Assembly: GCA_964402115.1 (NCBI GenBank)
Contig: CAYOBW010000146.1
Span: 1 to 16,921, forward strand
Length of the DNA stretch: 16,921 bases
Reading direction: 5' to 3'
Origin: CAYOBW01 sp964402115
Lineage (GTDB): Bacteria > Verrucomicrobiota > Kiritimatiellia > UBA8416 > CAYOBW01
Part shown: positions 7,014 to 13,517 of the stretch, one piece after another
Layout: each line of letters begins with the position of its first letter
Numbering within the stretch: position 1 is the stretch's first letter
Notes under the pieces: generated by a model
Told to the model about the DNA's origin: nothing
Seen by the model: the letters and a program-made list of their open reading frames with translations, nothing else
Databases searched by the model: none
Translations under genes and position numbers: made by a program

Positions 7014-8378
7014 TTGCCCTTGCCCGGAAACAGCCTGAACTTCCCGGATAACTTCATCTGGGGCACGTCAACCGCTGGTCACCAGGTAGAGGGCGGAAAC
7101 GAGTTTTCCGACTGGTGGGCCTGGGAGCAGAAGGGCTTGATCGAGGACGGGACCGTTTCCGGCCGCGCCATGGATTACTGGAACCGCCATGAAGAGGATC
7201 ACGCCCTCATGGCCAGCCTGGCGTACAAAGGGTTCCGCCTGGGCCTCGAATGGGCTCGCATCGAACCGCAAAAGGACCATTTCGACCGCGACGCGCTTGC
7301 GCACTACCGACGCATCCTTCAATCCTTGCGTAAGCACGGTTTCACAATTTGCCTCACCCTGCACCACTGGGTGATCCCGCGCTGGGTCGCCGATCAGGAC
7401 GACTGGCTGAATCCTGACACGGTGAACCAGTTCCTGCGGTACGTGAAGTTCGTGGTCGAGGAGCTGGGCGCCTTCCCCGACTACTGGGTGACCATGAACG
7501 AACCGATGGTGCCGGCAATCATGGGCAATATCCTGGGCCGGTTTCCGCCGCAGCGCCGTTCGGTTGGGGCCTACCGCGCCGTATCCAGGGCCTACCTCCG
7601 CGCCCATGCGGGAGCCTACCACCTGATCCACGAAATTCAGCCGCTGGCGCCGAACGGCGCCCCGTCAAGGGTGGGCGTCGCCATGGCGTATCCGTGGATT
7701 GAGGCCTGGAACTCGCCAGGGCCCGCGGGCTGGTACGAGCGCTGCGCCGCCTTCATCGCCCGACGTGCGGCGTTCGAGGGCTGGGATTACACGATCCGCA
7801 CCGGGAAGCCGCACTGGATCCATGGCGGGCCGGCCATTGCCGGCGTCCGCGACTCCTACGACTACTGCGGGATCAATTACTACACGCGGTCGTCCCTGAA
7901 ATTCGACCGGCGCAGGGGCGACCAGTACTGGATCGACGGCACGAAGGCGCCGGCGGGCGTCGAGGTGACGCAGATGGGCTGGCAGATCTATCCGGAGGGG
8001 TTGTATCGCACGATTCGCTCCGTGTGGCAACGCTTCGGCAAGCCGATCCTCATCACCGAGAACGGCATCGCGGACGATACGGATGCGCGGCGGCCGTATT
8101 ACATTGTCGAGCATCTCGCGCAGGTTCACCGGGCCCTTCAGGAAGGCATCCCGATCCTGGGTTATTTCCACTGGTCATTCGTGGACAATTTCGAGTGGCG
8201 GGAAGGGTTCTCGAAGCGGTTCGGCCTTGTCGCCGTCCGGCACGACGACCCGGATCTCAAGCGTGCGCCCCGCCCCAGTGCGTATCTCTACTCCGCCATT
8301 GCGCAGGCGAACGCGGTAACGAGGAAGACCGTCGAGACCTACGCCCCCCGCGCTGTCGCGACGGTTTTCGGCGCTTGA
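7014..8378 (+). CDS. GH1 beta-glycosidase, archaeal-type, cytoplasmic
   Basis: A 454-aa protein, usual GH1 length. A TTG at 7014 preceded by SD GGAGGA (7002-7007, 6-nt spacer) places the start a few residues before FPDNFIWGTSTAGHQVEGGN, the normal GH1 opening; an in-frame GTG at 6939 would add an unlikely 25 residues. Catalytic residues are clear: acid/base E163 in VTMNEP and nucleophile E349 in LITENG. Sugar-binding Q24, H117, N162 and the W/E region YFHWSFVDNFEWREGF are also present. HQVEGGN and ENGIADDTD-RRPYYIVEHL resemble Sulfolobus-type beta-glycosidases and, from memory, plant SFR2. There is no signal peptide, so it should act in the cytoplasm on beta-glucosides or galactosides, or on a glycolipid headgroup. 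A glycolipid synthase-like gene follows 46 bp later. Two in-frame TGA codons occur in a 12-bp tandem repeat at the end. Confidence 0.95.
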   Translation: MPLPGNSLNFPDNFIWGTSTAGHQVEGGNEFSDWWAWEQKGLIEDGTVSGRAMDYWNRHEEDHALMASLAYKGFRLGLEWARIEPQKDHFDRDALAHYRRILQSLRKHGFTICLTLHHWVIPRWVADQDDWLNPDTVNQFLRYVKFVVEELGAFPDYWVTMNEPMVPAIMGNILGRFPPQRRSVGAYRAVSRAYLRAHAGAYHLIHEIQPLAPNGAPSRVGVAMAYPWIEAWNSPGPAGWYERCAAFIARRAAFEGWDYTIRTGKPHWIHGGPAIAGVRDSYDYCGINYYTRSSLKFDRRRGDQYWIDGTKAPAGVEVTQMGWQIYPEGLYRTIRSVWQRFGKPILITENGIADDTDARRPYYIVEHLAQVHRALQEGIPILGYFHWSFVDNFEWREGFSKRFGLVAVRHDDPDLKRAPRPSAYLYSAIAQANAVTRKTVETYAPRAVATVFGA

Positions 8379-8394
8379 AACAACGCTTGAAACA
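8371..8394 (+). repeat. Two-copy 12-bp tandem repeat carrying the GH1 stop
   Basis: GCGCTTGAAACA (8371-8382) is followed directly by ACGCTTGAAACA (8383-8394), 11 of 12 identical. Each copy contains an in-frame TGA, so the GH1 reading frame ends with two stops 12 bases apart. Probably a slippage duplication. Confidence 0.75.
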
Positions 8395-8424
8395 GCGGAC
8401 CCCAACGCCGGAAGGGAGACAGGT

Positions 8425-9624
8425 ATGAGCCGTGACGAAACCCAGCAGCAGGCCTCGACGACCGCTGCCATCACCACGATGCCCGAGCACCGAGGGGCCC
8501 GCCTCGTGATTCTCTCCGCCAGTTCCGGCAGCGGGCACACGCGCGCGGGCGAAGCGCTGGCGGCCGCCGCCGCGCAGGTGCCCGGGATTTCCTCCGTGCG
8601 GCACATCGACGTGCTGGAGTATGCATCGACCCTCCTCGGCGATCTTTATGCGGACCTGTACAAGCAGATGGTCAGCAAGACCCCTTCGCTTTGGGGCTGG
8701 TGGTACGACAAGAGCGATGCGCCCTGGAAGGGCGAGCATCTCCGCGTCGCCATGGAACGGTCTCAAATGCGACCGCTCATGGACTGCCTGCTCGCCGAGG
8801 CGCCCGACCTCACGATCTGCACGCACTTCCTGGCCTCCGACATCGTTTCCTACATGCTGCAGCAGGAACAGATAGCCACGCGGCATGCCGTGGTCGTGAC
8901 CGATCTGCACGTCCATGCCATGTGGCTATGCCATCAGTTCGAACGCTACTTCGTGGCCACGGATGAATCGTCCTACTACCTGCGCCAGATCGGGTTTCCG
9001 GATGATCGCATCACCGTCACGGGCATTCCCATTCACCCGGCGTTCTCGCAGCCCATGGATCGGGAGGCGCTTCGCGCGCAGTACGACATCGACCCCGCCG
9101 TGCCCGTTGTGCTGCTCTCCGCGGGCACATTCGGCATGGAATCGAGCCTTGTGGCCGTTCGGGCCCTCATGCACATGCAGCAGCCTGCGCAAATCGTGGC
9201 CGTCTGCGGGAAGAACGCCGAGCTCCTGGCCGAAGTCGTGCGCGCGACGGAAGCCGCGCCGGCGCACTTGAAGTTCCGGGCGGTGCCTTACACCGCCGAC
9301 ATGCACGAGTGGATGGCGATCTCCACGCTCTTCATCGGCAAGCCCGGCGGGCTTACGCTGTCGGAGGCGCTGGCGAGCGCCCTGCCCATGATCCTCTTGA
9401 ACCCCATCCCCGGACAGGAAGAGATCAATGCGGCGAGCATGCTTGAGGAGGGCGTGGCCGTGAGCCCGACGGATGTCGTCACGCTGCCGTACAAGGTGGA
9501 CCTGCTGTTGCGAGAGCCGCAACGCCTTGCCGCGATGCGGGAGCGGATGAAGTCGCTGGCGCAACCGCGGGCGGCCTACACGATCCTCGAGACCCTGCTC
9601 GGCGTCCAGCCGACGAACGCTTGA
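8425..9624 (+). CDS. MGDG-synthase-like (GT28) glycosyltransferase
   Basis: A 399-aa two-lobed GT-B enzyme with SD GGGAG (8414-8418) six bases before ATG. The N-terminal lobe carries LVILSASSGSGHTRAGEAL (GSGH at 35-38), the loop typical of the MGDG synthase and UgtP group; VVVTDLHVHAMWL (about 157-168) and VTGIPIHPAF (198-207) follow. The C-terminal GT28 lobe has the sugar-nucleotide-binding GKPGGLTLSEAL (305-316) and NPIPGQEEINA (326-336). Family members transfer glucose or galactose from a UDP-sugar to diacylglycerol at the inner membrane face. The protein has no membrane span, as expected for these peripheral enzymes. It lies 46 bp after the GH1 gene with no obvious promoter between, so co-transcription is likely. 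MurG is related but lacks this N-terminal pattern. Sugar and acceptor are not determined by sequence. Confidence 0.92.
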   Translation: MSRDETQQQASTTAAITTMPEHRGARLVILSASSGSGHTRAGEALAAAAAQVPGISSVRHIDVLEYASTLLGDLYADLYKQMVSKTPSLWGWWYDKSDAPWKGEHLRVAMERSQMRPLMDCLLAEAPDLTICTHFLASDIVSYMLQQEQIATRHAVVVTDLHVHAMWLCHQFERYFVATDESSYYLRQIGFPDDRITVTGIPIHPAFSQPMDREALRAQYDIDPAVPVVLLSAGTFGMESSLVAVRALMHMQQPAQIVAVCGKNAELLAEVVRATEAAPAHLKFRAVPYTADMHEWMAISTLFIGKPGGLTLSEALASALPMILLNPIPGQEEINAASMLEEGVAVSPTDVVTLPYKVDLLLREPQRLAAMRERMKSLAQPRAAYTILETLLGVQPTNA

Positions 9625-9642
9625 CCCGAAGCAAGGCGCGCG

Positions 9643-9691
9643 GACGGCGCAGGAGCGCCGTCCCCCGTAGGCCGGCCCTCCCGGGCCGGCC
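9643..9691 (+). terminator. Two adjacent strong hairpins after the GT28 gene (candidate terminator or REP)
   Basis: Hairpin one: GACGGCGC, loop AGGA, GCGCCGTC (9643-9662), followed by CCCC. Hairpin two: GGCCGGCCC, loop TCCC, GGGCCGGCC (9670-9691). They begin 19 bp after the GT28 stop, where an operon terminator would lie. No run of T follows either stem, so classical intrinsic termination is uncertain and a REP-like or RNA-stabilising role is equally possible. Confidence 0.4.
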
Positions 9692-10020
9692 GTCTGACGG
9701 CGAATGACACTGGATAAGGTGTGCCACGTCCCTCCACGTCCGACCGCAACACCGCACCGCCCGGAATGCACCGCACGGCGCGCCTGCGGGGCGAAGCCCG
9801 TACAGCGGGGGCTACGAACCCGCTGACGAGGTATGCAGGACGGGTGGGAGGTGACACCGTTGGTCCCGCTGTCCAGTGTCCGGACAGGAGATGCGGGCAG
9901 GAATGCCCGCGCCGCTTGGGTGCACGGCTACGCTGTGAACCAGGACGGTGGGGGGGGAGCCTCGCTGCCGGCGACTAAGGTGATGGAACGGAACGTGCTC
10001 ACTGGTCACCCCGTTGTCAT

Positions 10021-10068
10021 GGTCGCAACGGATTTGCGACCTACGTAGGGCCGAAATCCGTTCGGCCC
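10021..10068 (+). promoter_or_regulatory. Mutually exclusive hairpins upstream of the DUF2293 gene
   Basis: Hairpin A pairs 10021-10028 with 10034-10041 (GGTCGCAA/TTGCGACC). Hairpin B pairs 10048-10054 with 10062-10068 (GGGCCGA/TCGGCCC). A third pairing, AACGGATTT (10027-10035) with AAATCCGTT (10054-10062), uses parts of both and cannot coexist with them. This geometry resembles attenuators, but related repeats could create it by chance. It lies about 195 bp before the start codon; no T-tract is present and no ligand is suggested. Confidence 0.3.
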
Positions 10069-10081
10069 GGTTCCGCGGCCG

Positions 10082-10113
10082 CTGCCGGCAGTGCCTGTCA
10101 TGACCGCCGGCAG
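10082..10113. repeat. 8-bp-arm inverted repeat
   Basis: CTGCCGGC (10082-10089) and GCCGGCAG (10106-10113) are exact complements around a 16-nt loop. It is the last of the hairpin series before the DUF2293 gene. Confidence 0.55.
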
Positions 10114-10261
10114 GTGGCGCGATCCGCCGTCCTAGGCGAAATAGGCGTCGGCGTGGCGCAGGCTGTTGCCAGGCTGGCCCGCAGGTGGCATATTTCGGCC
10201 CGATCATGAATCTGGAGAGGGGCGTAGGCTGCAGGAAGAGGGTAGGCAGGGAGGCACGGCC

Positions 10262-11338
10262 ATGGGCGCGGAACAGCCGAAGAACCTGAACGACCGGGTG
10301 GTGCAAGCCGCCGAGCGGGTCCTTGAAGTCAAGGGGTACGTTTCACCGATCGATTTGCTGATGCAGATGCAACTCCTGCCGCCATCGTGCGTGCGGTCTT
10401 GGGAGAAGGGTGCGCCCGACTGCCTTGAACCCTTCATCCAGGGTAGCGCCGAGAAACTGGCCAGGACTTTCGGAATCTTCGCGGAGTGGGCTCGGGCAAA
10501 GGGGTTGGCGCCAGTCCACGCATCCCTTCGCACCTCGGGACGCGACCAGTCGCACGAATTGCGCGTCACGGCCAATGCCGATCCGCGGATGGAGGCGTTC
10601 TTCCGCACATACTACGCTGCGGCCGATACGCCGCCGCGCAAACTCGAATCCCTCACGAACAAGGTGAACAAGCCGCCTGAGCTGGCGGTGTTCCTGACCG
10701 TCAGCGATACCGCAACGTGCGCCGAGTGCGGCGCCGAGATCGGCCGGGGCGGCTTCCTGTTCCGCGAGAAAGAGACCTCGCTGTGCCTCGCCTGCGCGGA
10801 CCTGGACCACCTCGAGTTCCTTCCCAGCGGCGACGCCGCACTCTCGCGGCGCGCCCGGAAGCGCAGCCCGCTCGCCGCCGTGGTCCTGCAGTTCAACCGT
10901 CGCGCCAAGCGCTACGAGCGGCGTGGCTTGCTCGTGACGGCGGAAGCCATCGCGGGCGCCGAGCAGGAATGCCTGTCGGACACCGAGCAGCGAGCCGCGC
11001 AACGGGAGCGGGGCGCGGTGCGACGCGCGCAGGAAGACGAGGAACTGGTCCGCGACATGCGCGACGCTATCCTCAGCCTCTACCCGCGTTGCCCGCCCGC
11101 CGAAGCCGCGGACATCGCCTTGCACACGGGGCGGCGCGGCAGCGGGCGGGTGGGGCGTACGGCTGCGGGCCGCGATCTGCACGAGACCGCCCTCCGGCTG
11201 GCCGTCGTGGCGCACGTCCGTCACGTGCACACCCGCTATGACGAACTCCTGATGGCCGGCACCGACCGCCAAGACGCCCGCACGACCGTCGCGGCTGTCA
11301 TCGACTCCGTACTCGCCCGGTGGGGTCGGCCGTCGTAG
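10262..11338 (+). CDS. DUF2293-domain protein with internal four-cysteine zinc ribbon
   Basis: A 358-aa soluble protein. The start is fixed by SD GGGAGG (10249-10254) seven bases before ATG at 10262; an upstream in-frame start at 10166 would add 32 unlikely residues. Residues 1-130 show no domain I recognise. CAECGAEIGRGG and SLCLACADLDHL (C153, C156, C175, C178) form a likely treble-clef or ribbon zinc site. A basic and acidic helical stretch (about 195-265) follows. The C-terminal part (about 262-355), with GRTAAGRDLHETALRLAVVA and RHVHTRYDELLMAGTDRQDA, matches my memory of DUF2293, whose function is unknown. The zinc ribbon, basic patch and RH-x-H-T-x-YD motif suggest nucleic-acid contact, but this is inference. 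The gene stands alone, convergent with the fucosidase gene, 6 bp between stops. Confidence 0.85.
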   Translation: MGAEQPKNLNDRVVQAAERVLEVKGYVSPIDLLMQMQLLPPSCVRSWEKGAPDCLEPFIQGSAEKLARTFGIFAEWARAKGLAPVHASLRTSGRDQSHELRVTANADPRMEAFFRTYYAAADTPPRKLESLTNKVNKPPELAVFLTVSDTATCAECGAEIGRGGFLFREKETSLCLACADLDHLEFLPSGDAALSRRARKRSPLAAVVLQFNRRAKRYERRGLLVTAEAIAGAEQECLSDTEQRAAQRERGAVRRAQEDEELVRDMRDAILSLYPRCPPAEAADIALHTGRRGSGRVGRTAAGRDLHETALRLAVVAHVRHVHTRYDELLMAGTDRQDARTTVAAVIDSVLARWGRPS

Positions 11339-11349
11339 CCGCGGCTACG
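11334..11349. terminator. 16-bp palindrome spanning both stop codons of convergent genes
   Basis: CGTAGCCGCGGCTACG is a perfect palindrome. It contains the TAG of the DUF2293 gene (11336-11338) and, on the other strand, the TAG of the fucosidase gene (11345-11347). A transcript from either side would form the same short hairpin, so it may serve as a shared 3' end structure. There is no T-tract. Confidence 0.4.
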
Positions 11350-13315
11350 GCGTGAGCGTGACGCTCCGCAGGTTGAGCGCCTTCCACGCGCTGGCTTTCG
11401 GGCGGACGGTGAGTTCCTGCAGCCCGCCGGCCTTGATCTCGAGCGGTCCCGCTTTCACGGTCTTGAACACGTCCCAGCTCCCCGTCGGCTCAACCCGGCA
11501 GGGCACGGATTGCCCGGCGACCTCGACGGCCACTTCCGTCGCCGCGAGGCTGCTGCACTCCAGCGCCACGTTGTAGCGGCCGGGTTTCTCGATGCGGATC
11601 TTCCAGGAGGCGTACGCCGCGGGATCGTCCCAGCGGCCGAGGTTGGGCTTGCCGCCGCGGTTCTCCGCCACGAGCTTGGGGCCGTGCAGCTGGGCGTCCC
11701 CGGCCTCCAGGGTGATGCGCCCGTTCTGGTCCGCCTCCGCCACGGACGGCGGCTCCTCGACCTTCACCGGGCTGAGGCCCTCTCCCGTGATCTTGAGCGC
11801 GAGGGCCGGCTGTGCCGCCTGGGCGCCGGGCAGCGTCACTTCCAGTCCCGCCGCCGTCTGCTCCCAGGCGATCTTCCCGTTGTGCCCGAGCAGACTGACC
11901 GAACCGACCCGCCCGCTGCCGTCCGCGTGGGCCGCCAGCGCACGCACGACCAGCTTCCCGTCCCCCGGCTGGCCGAGCGCGATGGCGTAGAGCGCGTTGC
12001 CGTCCTTGCGCTGCGTGAAGCGGATGTCCTTGCTGCCGTATCGGATCTCGCCGACGAAGTGGCCGCCCTTCTTCATGCGCGTCGGCCCCTCGCCGTACAC
12101 CGCCCACGGCCGCGTGGCGTAGATCGCCTCGCCGTTGACCTTCAGCCACGCGCCCATAGCCAGCAGCACGGCGCGCTGCTCCGGCGGGATCGTCCCATCG
12201 GCCATCGGCGAGATGTTCAGGAGCAGCTGGCCGTTCTTGCTGACGATGTCGATGAACGTGTCGATCACCTCGTCGGCGGCCTTGATCTTGAGGTCCTGCG
12301 TGTAGCACCAGCTCCCCTTGCTGATGGTGTCGTCCGTCAGCCAGGGCTCGGGGGTCAGCTTGTCGGCGCGGCCCTTCTCGAAATCCTCGACGGCCAGCTC
12401 GCGCGGCAAGTCGAGGCCCTTGACGGTCACGACCACGTCGCGGCCCCACTCCGCCGAGGCGTTGAAGTAGTGGGCGAGGTAGGTGTACACGACGTTCGTC
12501 GGGATCTCCTGCATCCACGAGTCGTGCCAGATGAGGTCGGGCTTGTAGGCGTCGATCACCTCCGTGAGCTTGTCGAGCCAGAGCTTGAGGTATTGCTCCC
12601 GCGGCACGTCGCCGTAGAACGCCGCGAGCTTCGGATCCCGCAGCACCTGCGGAAAGTACTGCTTCACCGCCGCGTAATGCCCCGCGAACTTGCCGGGCGT
12701 CTTCTCCCAGATGCCGCACTTCTCGTGGTGGAAGGTGGTGATGAACTTCATGCCGCGGGCGCGGATGGCCTTCTCCAGCTCGCCGGTGATGTCGCGCTTC
12801 GGTCCCATGGCGGCCGCGTTCCAGGGGTGCACCTTGCTGTCCCACATCGAGAAGTTGTCGTGGTGTTCGGCCACGGGGCCGGCGAATTTCGCGCCGGATT
12901 GCGCGAACAGCTCCGCCCACTCGCCGGCGTTGAACTTCTCTGCCTTGAACAGCGGGATGAAATCCGTGTAGCCGAACTTCGCAGGGTCGCCGTAGGTCGC
13001 GACGTGGTGCTTGTACTCGTTCCGGCTGGTGTTGAACATGTGGCAGGGGTACCACTCGTTGCCGAAGGCGGGCACGGAATAGACGCCCCAGTGGAAGTAG
13101 ATGCCGTACTTGGCGTCCCGGAACCACTCCGGAGCGGGCTCGTGCTGCTTGAGCGATGCGAGCGTGGGCTCGTAGCGCAGCTTCGGCCTGACCGGTGCGG
13201 AGGCGGCCAGGTCCAGGCCCGCCGCCTCCGCCGCCCGCGCGGGAGCGGGCCAGCCGGTCGCGACGAGTCCGGCGGCAGTCCAGGCAAGCATGAGCGCAGT
13301 TCCTTGAAACGTCAT
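11345..13315 (-). CDS. Secreted GH29 alpha-L-fucosidase
   Basis: A 656-aa protein with SD GGGAGG (13321-13326) five bases before ATG. The N-terminus (LMLAWTAAGLVATGWPAPARA) is a signal peptide. The GH29 barrel starts with WFRDAKYGIYFHWGVYSVPA (64-83); VAEHHDNFSMWDS (148-160) and FITTFHHEKCGIWE (191-204) are family landmarks. The nucleophile is most likely D265 in PDLIWHDSW. SWCYT and LLLNISPMADGTIPPEQ (364-380) close the catalytic domain. A beta-rich region follows, and residues from about 533 (ITLEAGDAQLHGP, then YASWKIRIEKPGRYNVALEC) resemble carbohydrate-binding folds seen on PVC-group hydrolases. It should remove alpha-linked L-fucose from glycans outside the cytoplasm. The acid/base residue varies between GH29 subfamilies and was not assigned. 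The gene is divergent from the FHA-kinase gene. Confidence 0.94.
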   Translation of the reverse strand: MTFQGTALMLAWTAAGLVATGWPAPARAAEAAGLDLAASAPVRPKLRYEPTLASLKQHEPAPEWFRDAKYGIYFHWGVYSVPAFGNEWYPCHMFNTSRNEYKHHVATYGDPAKFGYTDFIPLFKAEKFNAGEWAELFAQSGAKFAGPVAEHHDNFSMWDSKVHPWNAAAMGPKRDITGELEKAIRARGMKFITTFHHEKCGIWEKTPGKFAGHYAAVKQYFPQVLRDPKLAAFYGDVPREQYLKLWLDKLTEVIDAYKPDLIWHDSWMQEIPTNVVYTYLAHYFNASAEWGRDVVVTVKGLDLPRELAVEDFEKGRADKLTPEPWLTDDTISKGSWCYTQDLKIKAADEVIDTFIDIVSKNGQLLLNISPMADGTIPPEQRAVLLAMGAWLKVNGEAIYATRPWAVYGEGPTRMKKGGHFVGEIRYGSKDIRFTQRKDGNALYAIALGQPGDGKLVVRALAAHADGSGRVGSVSLLGHNGKIAWEQTAAGLEVTLPGAQAAQPALALKITGEGLSPVKVEEPPSVAEADQNGRITLEAGDAQLHGPKLVAENRGGKPNLGRWDDPAAYASWKIRIEKPGRYNVALECSSLAATEVAVEVAGQSVPCRVEPTGSWDVFKTVKAGPLEIKAGGLQELTVRPKASAWKALNLRSVTLTP

Positions 13316-13342
13316 CGGGGCCTCCCTCGTGTTTGTCGGGCC

Positions 13343-13372
13343 ATCATAGGGCGAACTCCCCCTCGGTGCGAA
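13343..13372 (-). promoter_or_regulatory. Possible promoter of the GH29 gene
   Basis: On the minus strand, TTCGCA (13372-13367) and TATGAT (13348-13343) are separated by 18 bp, matching sigma-70 consensus at 4/6 and 5/6. Transcription would start near 13335, about 20 bases before the ATG and just ahead of the SD. Only position and consensus support it. Confidence 0.3.
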
Positions 13373-13423
13373 TGTCTAAAGCTGGTTGCCGCATGACGAT
13401 TCTTGACCTGTTGCCGGCCGCGC

Positions 13424-13451
13424 TTGCTTTTCCGCGCGCTTGGGCGATAAT
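13424..13451 (+). promoter_or_regulatory. Possible promoter of the FHA-kinase operon
   Basis: TTGCTT (13424-13429) and GATAAT (13446-13451) lie 16 bp apart. The -10 matches consensus at 5/6, the -35 only at 3/6. A start near 13458 would give a leader of about 60 nt before the GTG at 13518. Confidence 0.3.
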
Positions 13452-13517
13452 CCCGCCGTCGTGTGAAGAAGTAACCGGGGTGGACGTTCCCGATTCGAGC
13501 GAGGCGCAGGCAAGGGC

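Larger units (their letters stand above)
9625..10261. other. Gene-free, hairpin-dense intergenic region
   Basis: This 637-bp stretch contains no gene I can support. It holds at least seven short perfect hairpins: 9643-9662, 9670-9691, 9688-9701, 9803-9825, 9893-9910, 10021-10041, 10048-10068 and 10082-10113. Several, such as GCGGGCA-GGAA-TGCCCGC, look like REP-type repeats. None has a clear downstream T-tract. A frame at 9721-9978 (+) is open but shows no protein-like composition. Confidence 0.6.

Noticed and set aside
6851..7051. 66-codon plus-strand frame with GGAGG about 14 bases upstream, overlapping the GH1 start
   Set aside because: SD spacing is too long, no family resemblance, and it would overlap the well-supported GH1 start.
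9721..9978. Open frame in the hairpin-dense region
   Set aside because: Proline/arginine/glycine-rich translation, no SD, and it runs through several hairpins.
11510..13396. 628-codon plus-strand frame opposite GH29
   Set aside because: Low-complexity charged sequence, no start signal; the GH29 gene on the other strand is unambiguous.
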